Of a stretch of 64,000 bases of DNA, positions 59,236 to 64,000 are shown piece after piece. Both the position numbers and the translations under genes were made by a program. The stretch is from Cryobacterium sp. CG_9.6 (GTDB taxonomy: Bacteria; Actinomycetota; Actinomycetes; Actinomycetales; Microbacteriaceae), in the NCBI RefSeq assembly GCF_029893365.1, contig NZ_JARXUZ010000001.1, positions 1,798,001 to 1,862,000 of the forward strand, in the 5' to 3' direction. The notes under the pieces are model-generated. The model was not told the origin of the DNA and did not search any database. It worked only from the letters and a program-made list of their open reading frames with translations. Positions within the stretch are counted from its first letter, which is position 1. Each line of letters opens with the position of its first letter.

Positions 59236-59241
59236 GGCCTA

Positions 59242-60024
59242 ATGGTCAACGTTCTTCAATTCACCGACGTATCCGTCGTTCGGGCTGGCACAACCATCCT
59301 CGACTCAGTGAATTGGAGCGTCGATGATGATCAGCGCTGGGTGGTTCTTGGCCCGAACGGTGCGGGCAAGACGACGCTCCTGCAGATTGCGGCAGCACTC
59401 ATTCACCCCTCGCGCGGGTCAGTCGAGATTCTTGAGGAGCCTCTGGGAGGAACGGACCTCTTCGAGCTGCGCCCACGCATTGGATTCGCCTCGACCGCGA
59501 TGGCTCGTCGTGTTCCGGCGGACGAGAAGGTCCTTGATGTGGTGATGACGGCCGCGTATTCCGTTACCGGCCGGTGGAACGAAGAGTATGAAGACATCGA
59601 TGAGCGACGTGCCCAGCGAGTTCTCACTGAGTGGAGACTGGACCACCTAGCCCAGCGCAAATTTGGAACGCTGAGTGATGGAGAGCAGAAGCGGGTTCAG
59701 ATTGCTCGGGCGGTCATGACCGATCCCGAGATCCTGCTGCTGGATGAGCCTGCCGCAAGCCTGGACCTGGGGGCGCGTGAGGCGTTGCTGCACCTGCTGA
59801 GCGGATATGCCCAGGAGGCTCACTCCCCGGCGATCATCATGGTGACGCACCATGTGGAGGAAATTCCTGTGGGCTTCACCCACGTTCTGCTGGTGAAGGG
59901 CGGACGCGTCGTCGCGGCCGGCCCCCTCGCCGAGGCACTCACGGCCGAGGCGTTGAGTGAGACTTTTGATCTCACCATCGAACTCACGGAAACCGACGAC
60001 CGTTACGCTGCTCGGGCGCTTTAA
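59242..60024 (+). CDS. Orphan ABC transporter ATP-binding protein
   Basis: A 260-aa single ABC domain with Walker A GPNGAGKTTLLQIA near residue 38, signature LSDGEQKRVQIAR (LSDGE in place of LSGGE) and Walker B LLLDEPAASLDLGAR, then the switch His in VTHHVEEIP. It resembles YlmA-type ATPases related to molybdate or iron-chelate systems. No permease or binding protein is adjacent, so its transport partner is unknown or absent. It appears monocistronic. Confidence 0.88.
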   Translation: MVNVLQFTDVSVVRAGTTILDSVNWSVDDDQRWVVLGPNGAGKTTLLQIAAALIHPSRGSVEILEEPLGGTDLFELRPRIGFASTAMARRVPADEKVLDVVMTAAYSVTGRWNEEYEDIDERRAQRVLTEWRLDHLAQRKFGTLSDGEQKRVQIARAVMTDPEILLLDEPAASLDLGAREALLHLLSGYAQEAHSPAIIMVTHHVEEIPVGFTHVLLVKGGRVVAAGPLAEALTAEALSETFDLTIELTETDDRYAARAL

Positions 60025-60163
60025 TCGTCGCGTCGCCTGCCGTCTATCGGCATGGCTTTCTGCTAACGTAGACGGTGGCCATTTGGTCGCCAAGTTTTGC
60101 ACCACTAACGGCACTGTGACCAGTTAAAAGTCTGTTCACCTGAAGTGCGATAAGGATCTCCTC

Positions 60164-60415
60164 ATGAAGTCTGACATTCACCCCGAGTACGCGGCCGTCG
60201 TTTTCCGTGACCTTGCCTCCGGCGCGACCTTCCTCACCCGCTCCACCGTGTCGAGCAAGAAGACCATCGAGTGGGAAGACGGCACGACCTACCCGGTGAT
60301 CGACGTGGAAATCTCCTCCGAGTCGCACCCGTTCTACACGGGTAAGCAGCGCATCATGGACTCCGCCGGACGCGTCGAGAAGTTCAACTCGCGTTACAAG
60401 GGTTTCGGCAAGTAG
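60164..60415 (+). CDS. rpmE2: 50S ribosomal protein L31, type B
   Basis: An 83-aa L31 of the zinc-independent type B ([29 protein letters not shown]). It lacks the Cys pairs of the zinc-binding type A form. Such paralogues often replace type A L31 when zinc is low. AAGGA lies 7 nt before the ATG. The 139-bp upstream gap has a possible TAACGT -10 near 60063. I could not see a convincing Zur box. Confidence 0.94.
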   Translation: MKSDIHPEYAAVVFRDLASGATFLTRSTVSSKKTIEWEDGTTYPVIDVEISSESHPFYTGKQRIMDSAGRVEKFNSRYKGFGK

Positions 60416-60431
60416 TAGCCGCAGACAGACG

Positions 60432-60466
60432 AAAAGGCGACCAGCTGAAGCTGGTCGCCTTTTTTT
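60432..60466 (+). terminator. Rho-independent terminator after rpmE2
   Basis: Bases 60432-60446 pair with 60449-60463 through a GA loop, and the run of T at 60460-60466 follows. It also separates rpmE2 from the convergent exonuclease gene. Confidence 0.92.
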
Positions 60467-60473
60467 GTGTACG

Positions 60474-61160
60474 CTAGCGCTCCGGCCAGTTCACGTCTGC
60501 CACAAACTCTGGATCACGACCACGACGCATGTACTCCTGGAAGCTTTCCGCCTGCTGGCGGTACCAGGTGACCTGTACCGTATGCAGTTCCTCCAGGGTG
60601 TTCGGAAGGGCGCGGGCGTGAGCTCGGTGGATGGCCTGCGCCACGCGGCCCGCAGCAATCGCGTCAGCTCCGGCATCGTGGGCATCATCGAGGGTGACGC
60701 CGTAGAACGCCGACGTGACCTCGAGGGTGCGCTTTCCTTTTCGGTACTTGTCGACTCCCTTATCGATCACCAGAGGATCAATGACCGGGCGCGGTGACAC
60801 CAACGGTGCGATCCCGTGCCGCGTGGCCTCACGATTGAGGAGAGTGAGGTCATACGGCGCGTTATACGCAACGACAGGAAGGCCGTTCTTCAAATGCGTA
60901 CGCAGGGCGGCAACAATCTCTGCCACACCCTCGGCCGCATTTTGCCCGTTCAGCACGGCTTGCTCGGTCGTGATGCCATGCACATTTGTGGCACCAGCGG
61001 GGATATCGATCCCTGGATTCAGCAGCCAGTCACTGCGCTGCTCAACATCACCGTTGGCATCGAGAACCGCCACGGTTGCCGAAACGATGCGGCAGGTTTC
61101 CACATCGATGCCGGTGGTTTCCAAATCAAAGACGGCGAGTCGATCGCTCCAGTTGCTCAT
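60474..61160 (-). CDS. DnaQ-like DEDDh 3'-5' exonuclease
   Basis: A 228-aa exonuclease of the RNase T/DnaQ superfamily. Motif I is AVFDLETTG with Asp12 and Glu14, motif II is VAYNAPYDLTLL and motif III is HDAGADAIAAG with the DEDDh histidine. It is a stand-alone exonuclease rather than a polymerase domain. The gene is downstream of the TreS-like gene on the same strand but has its own -10. Confidence 0.9.
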   Translation of the reverse strand: MSNWSDRLAVFDLETTGIDVETCRIVSATVAVLDANGDVEQRSDWLLNPGIDIPAGATNVHGITTEQAVLNGQNAAEGVAEIVAALRTHLKNGLPVVAYNAPYDLTLLNREATRHGIAPLVSPRPVIDPLVIDKGVDKYRKGKRTLEVTSAFYGVTLDDAHDAGADAIAAGRVAQAIHRAHARALPNTLEELHTVQVTWYRQQAESFQEYMRRGRDPEFVADVNWPER

Positions 61161-61166
61161 ACTCCC

Positions 61167-61172
61167 ACCCTA
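61167..61172 (-). promoter_or_regulatory. -10 hexamer, leaderless type
   Basis: TAGGGT on the minus strand lies 6 nt before ATG 61160. Confidence 0.5.
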
Positions 61173-61235
61173 CGGCCGCGCACCGACACTCCGGGGCAGG
61201 GCAGCCCACGAGGGCGGCGACCAGCAGGGCGTTCG

Positions 61236-62933
61236 CTACCCGCAGTGCAACCAGTAGAAGCTTTGGGCGCCGAGCGTGAGGGTGAGCGAGCCGTCCGCGT
61301 CGAAGCTGGGGAAGACTGCACCGCCGAAGAGATCGTACAGGCGGGTGCCCGCAAGACTCGGGTCACTGATCTGAAAAGCCACCGGGTTGTGGGAGAAGCT
61401 GAACACGCAGAGGATCGTCTCGGGCTGGTCGCCGAACATTGTTCCGGTTCCGGCGTAGAAGCGAGTAAAAGCCAGGACGGACTCGTGGTTCGTGGTCAGC
61501 ACCGTGATCGAGCCCAGCCCGAAAGTGGGATGCGCCTTGCGCACGTGAATGACATTTCGAATCCAGTGCAGCAGTGATCCGGACTGGGCCAGCTGCGTTT
61601 CCACGTTGGTCTGCGTGTAGTTGTAGACGAGCGACTGCACGACCGGCAGGTACAGTTTGCCGGGGTCCGCGTCGGAAAAGCCGGCGTTGCGGTCGGGGGT
61701 CCACTGCATCGGTGTGCGGGAACTATCCCGGTCAGGAAGCCAGATGTTGTCACCCATGCCAATTTCATCACCGTAATAGAGAAACGGACTTCCCGGCAGA
61801 GCGAAGAGCAGAGCATGCGCTAATTCCAATTCGGATCGCGAATTGTCGAGCAACGGGGCCAGCCGGCGGCGAATACCGATATTGGCACGCATCCGGGGAT
61901 CGTAGGCGTACCAGCCATACATGGCTTGCCGATACTCCTCGCTCACCATCTCCAGTGTGAGTTCATCGTGGTTGCGCAGGAAGACAGCCCATCCCGCGCC
62001 GTCGGGAATATCGGTGGTCTCAGACAGCACCCGCACGAGCTCGTTGGCCTGTTGAGAACGGAGGGAGTAGAAGATGCGGGGCATGAGCGGAAAATCGAAG
62101 GCCATGTGACATTCGGGTTCCTCTTCCGAACCGAAGAACGCGGCCACCTCGCGTGGCCACTGGTTCGCCTCGGCAATCATCACGCGGCCGGGGTAGTCCC
62201 GATCAACGATGGCCCGCAGACGCCGGATGAACTCATGCGTGGGCGGTTCGCCCTCACCGTTGCCCTCGTCGGACTCATACAGGTAGGGAATGGCATCAAG
62301 CCGGAATCCGTCAACGCCGAGATCGAGCCAGAAGCGAACCACCTCGAGGATGGCGTCATGCACCGCTGGATTCTCAAAATTCAGATCCGGCTGGTGGGAG
62401 AAAAAACGGTGAAAGAAGAATTGCCGACGCACGGGGTCAAACGCCCAGTTTGAGTCCTCGGTGTCCGTGAAGATAATTCGAACATTGGGATACTTCTCAT
62501 CCGTGTCGCTCCACACGTAGAAGTCCCCGTACGGACCTTTCGGGTCTTCTCTCGACTGCTGGAACCAGTCGTGCTGGTCCGAGGTGTGGTTCAGCGGCAG
62601 GTCAATAACGATGCGCATATTGCGCTCATGTGCCCTCGTCACCAGATCCTTGAATTCCTCCAGCGTTCCAAACTCCGGAAGAATCGACCGATAGTCCGAG
62701 ACGTCGTAGCCTCCGTCTTTGAGCGGCGACGTGAAAAATGGTGGAATCCACACGGCGTCGATTCCCAGCCACTGCAGGTAGTCGAGTTTGGAGACCAGTC
62801 CGGCAAGATCACCGGACCCGTCGGCATTGCTGTCGACGAATGAGCGCACCATCACCTCGTAAAACACCGAGCGCCGATACCAGAGCGGGTTTAACGTCAA
62901 GCCAGGAAGCTGAATAGGTGCGGTGAAGCTCAC
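61236..62933 (-). CDS. treS: TreS-type maltose/trehalose glucosyl isomerase (GH13)
   Basis: A 565-aa GH13 enzyme. The opening NPLWYRRSVFYEVMVRSF and GGYDVSDYRSILPEFG are typical of trehalose synthase TreS. GH13 catalytic segments are DGFRLDAIPYLYE (nucleophile Asp), MIAEANQWP (acid Glu) and FLRNHDELTLEM (transition-state Asp). TreS interconverts maltose and trehalose; related alpha-glucosidases are a less likely alternative. I chose GTG 62933, with GGGAGG about 6 nt upstream; the frame is open to 62960. No maltokinase gene lies beside it. It fits with GlgC and GlgM in glucan-trehalose metabolism. Confidence 0.88.
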   Translation of the reverse strand: MSFTAPIQLPGLTLNPLWYRRSVFYEVMVRSFVDSNADGSGDLAGLVSKLDYLQWLGIDAVWIPPFFTSPLKDGGYDVSDYRSILPEFGTLEEFKDLVTRAHERNMRIVIDLPLNHTSDQHDWFQQSREDPKGPYGDFYVWSDTDEKYPNVRIIFTDTEDSNWAFDPVRRQFFFHRFFSHQPDLNFENPAVHDAILEVVRFWLDLGVDGFRLDAIPYLYESDEGNGEGEPPTHEFIRRLRAIVDRDYPGRVMIAEANQWPREVAAFFGSEEEPECHMAFDFPLMPRIFYSLRSQQANELVRVLSETTDIPDGAGWAVFLRNHDELTLEMVSEEYRQAMYGWYAYDPRMRANIGIRRRLAPLLDNSRSELELAHALLFALPGSPFLYYGDEIGMGDNIWLPDRDSSRTPMQWTPDRNAGFSDADPGKLYLPVVQSLVYNYTQTNVETQLAQSGSLLHWIRNVIHVRKAHPTFGLGSITVLTTNHESVLAFTRFYAGTGTMFGDQPETILCVFSFSHNPVAFQISDPSLAGTRLYDLFGGAVFPSFDADGSLTLTLGAQSFYWLHCG

Positions 62934-63026
62934 GGCGATCCTCCCGGCCCCACGGGGCACTGGTCAGCAAGCGATTGGGTTCGAACCTGATCGATCTGAA
63001 AACAATGATAGGCCGAGTCTAGATCG

Positions 63027-63980
63027 ATGCCATCGATGTCTGTCGAGGCGACGGTGAGTCTGGCGGATAAACTGTGGACGGTGATCGTTCCTTCCCCCTA
63101 CGCCGACCTGCTCAATCGCATCCCGGTGACGGCCCGTACCCTGACCGTCTGTGGTGGGCGGACCGCATTCTGGGATTATGGTGATCCCGAGTCGACGACG
63201 ACAATCGTGATGGTGCACGGCTTTCGCGGTGACCACCATGGTCTCGAACCGGTGGTGGCCCATCTCTCCGGCGTGCGGATCGTGTCTCCCGATCTGCCGG
63301 GGTTTGGTGGCTCAGACCCTCTTGTCGGTCGCAGTCATAACCTTGACGGCTATGCCGTGTGGTTGGGGGAATTCCTGTTGGCTCTGGCGCCAACTGGTCG
63401 CGTCGTGATCCTCGGCCACTCCTTTGGCTCGATCGTCGTTGCGGCGGCGCTGGCCGACGGCCTGGCTGCCGATGAGGTTGTTCTGGTGAACCCCATTGCA
63501 GCACCGGCACTGGCCGGGCCGCGGGGCGCGCTCACTCGGTTGGCCGTTTTCTACTACTGGGCTGCCGCAACACTACCCGAGCGGCTTGGTTTCGCCCTGC
63601 TGCGGAACCGAGCCATTGTGCGCATCATGAGTGTCACGATGACCAAGACCCGACAGCCCGAGCTTCGCCGGTGGATCCACAACCAGCATGACCGATTCTT
63701 TTCGGCCTTCTCCGATCGCCGTGTCGTTCTGGAGGCCTTCCGAGCATCGGTGTCACACGATGTCAGCGAATTCGCTGCCCGTATTCCGCAACACACCCTG
63801 CTCCTGGCTGCGGAAAAAGATGACATTACTCCGCTCGCCGCGCAGTATCGGCTACAGACGCTTTTCCCGGATGCGTCCCTCACGGTCATCGCCGATGTGG
63901 GCCACCTGATTCACTACGAAATGCCCGCGCCCGCGGCGGCCGAGCTGCGTGCCTTTCTGGGTCTGGTGGCGACTCCGTGA
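63027..63980 (+). CDS. Alpha/beta hydrolase
   Basis: A 317-aa alpha/beta-hydrolase fold protein. The oxyanion segment is VMVHGFRGDHHGLEP, DLPGFGGSD follows, and the nucleophile elbow GHSFGS places Ser132. The catalytic His is probably in DVGHLIHYE near the C terminus, with the acid in EKDDITP. The substrate is unknown. The stop overlaps the start of the next gene (GTGA). Confidence 0.85.
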   Translation: MPSMSVEATVSLADKLWTVIVPSPYADLLNRIPVTARTLTVCGGRTAFWDYGDPESTTTIVMVHGFRGDHHGLEPVVAHLSGVRIVSPDLPGFGGSDPLVGRSHNLDGYAVWLGEFLLALAPTGRVVILGHSFGSIVVAAALADGLAADEVVLVNPIAAPALAGPRGALTRLAVFYYWAAATLPERLGFALLRNRAIVRIMSVTMTKTRQPELRRWIHNQHDRFFSAFSDRRVVLEAFRASVSHDVSEFAARIPQHTLLLAAEKDDITPLAAQYRLQTLFPDASLTVIADVGHLIHYEMPAPAAAELRAFLGLVATP

Positions 63981-64000
63981 AGATCGTCTTCGACTGCCGG
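63977..64000 (+). CDS. Start of a downstream gene, perhaps a glycosyltransferase
   Basis: GTG 63977 opens MKIVFDCR before the window ends. The GTGA overlap with the upstream stop supports it as a real start. The octapeptide resembles the start of GT4-family glycosyltransferases, but this is too short to be sure. Confidence 0.4.

Noticed and set aside
60025..60163. A Zur box upstream of rpmE2
   Set aside because: Type B L31 genes are often Zur-controlled, but I could not find a convincing inverted repeat in this gap.

Overview
The window is a continuous stretch of chromosome from a high-GC actinobacterium, most likely a member of the Microbacteriaceae. GC content looks to be about 60% by eye. 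The evidence is protein-level: an ANTAR response regulator of the PdtaR type, WhiA, RbpA, OpcA, a DUF3099 protein, actinobacterial four-repeat S1, and a GlgC/GlgM divergon. Gene order also resembles the Mycobacterium tuberculosis uvrC-rapZ-whiA-gap-pgk-tpi-secG-(pgl-opcA-zwf-tal-tkt)-ctaB-ctaA-suf block. No prophage, insertion sequence, CRISPR array or defence island is visible. The genes are nearly all core metabolism, DNA repair and Fe-S/haem biogenesis.

Layout. 1-8.9 kb: 3' end of trpA, lgt, glutamate synthase gltBD and pyruvate kinase. 9-15 kb: a tRNA-Leu(CAA), pdtaR, a hotdog thioesterase, polA and a DUF885 metallopeptidase-like gene. 15-25 kb: rpsA, coaE and the excision-repair genes uvrB, uvrA and uvrC, with a PadR-type regulator antisense between uvrB and uvrA. 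25-31.7 kb: rapZ, whiA, sodA, the glycolytic genes gap-pgk-tpiA, secG and a frame-disrupted rbpA. 31.7-40 kb: the minus-strand pentose-phosphate operon tkt-tal-pgi-zwf-opcA-pgl. 40-45 kb: ctaB and a four-gene Opu-type compatible-solute ABC importer. 45-51 kb: a hypothetical gene, ctaA and the Fe-S operon sufB-sufD-Rieske-sufC-sufT. 51-56 kb: a TetR regulator, an ABC-F ATPase, the DUF3099/83-aa/SURF1 operon and a FabG-like reductase. 56-64 kb: serB and glgC opposite glgM, an orphan ABC ATPase, rpmE2, a DnaQ-like exonuclease, a TreS-type amylase, an alpha/beta hydrolase, and the first codons of a further gene.

Functional links. Central carbon flow is well represented (glycolysis, pentose phosphate, pyruvate kinase, GlgC/GlgM/TreS glucan-trehalose metabolism). 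So is respiratory-chain assembly: CtaB and CtaA make haem O and haem A, SURF1 helps assemble cytochrome oxidase, and Suf makes Fe-S clusters. UvrA, UvrB and UvrC form the nucleotide excision repair set and PolA does the resynthesis.

The most notable points are four. (1) rbpA is split by an 8-C run; removing one C restores a normal 122-aa protein. (2) A TANNNT hexamer lies 6 or 7 nt upstream of at least twelve start codons, which suggests widespread leaderless transcription. (3) pdtaR ends in an 18-bp tandem repeat that repeats its last five codons and its stop three times in frame. (4) There are several perfect palindromes and paired hairpins in regulatory positions. I did not find a convincing undescribed multi-gene system.
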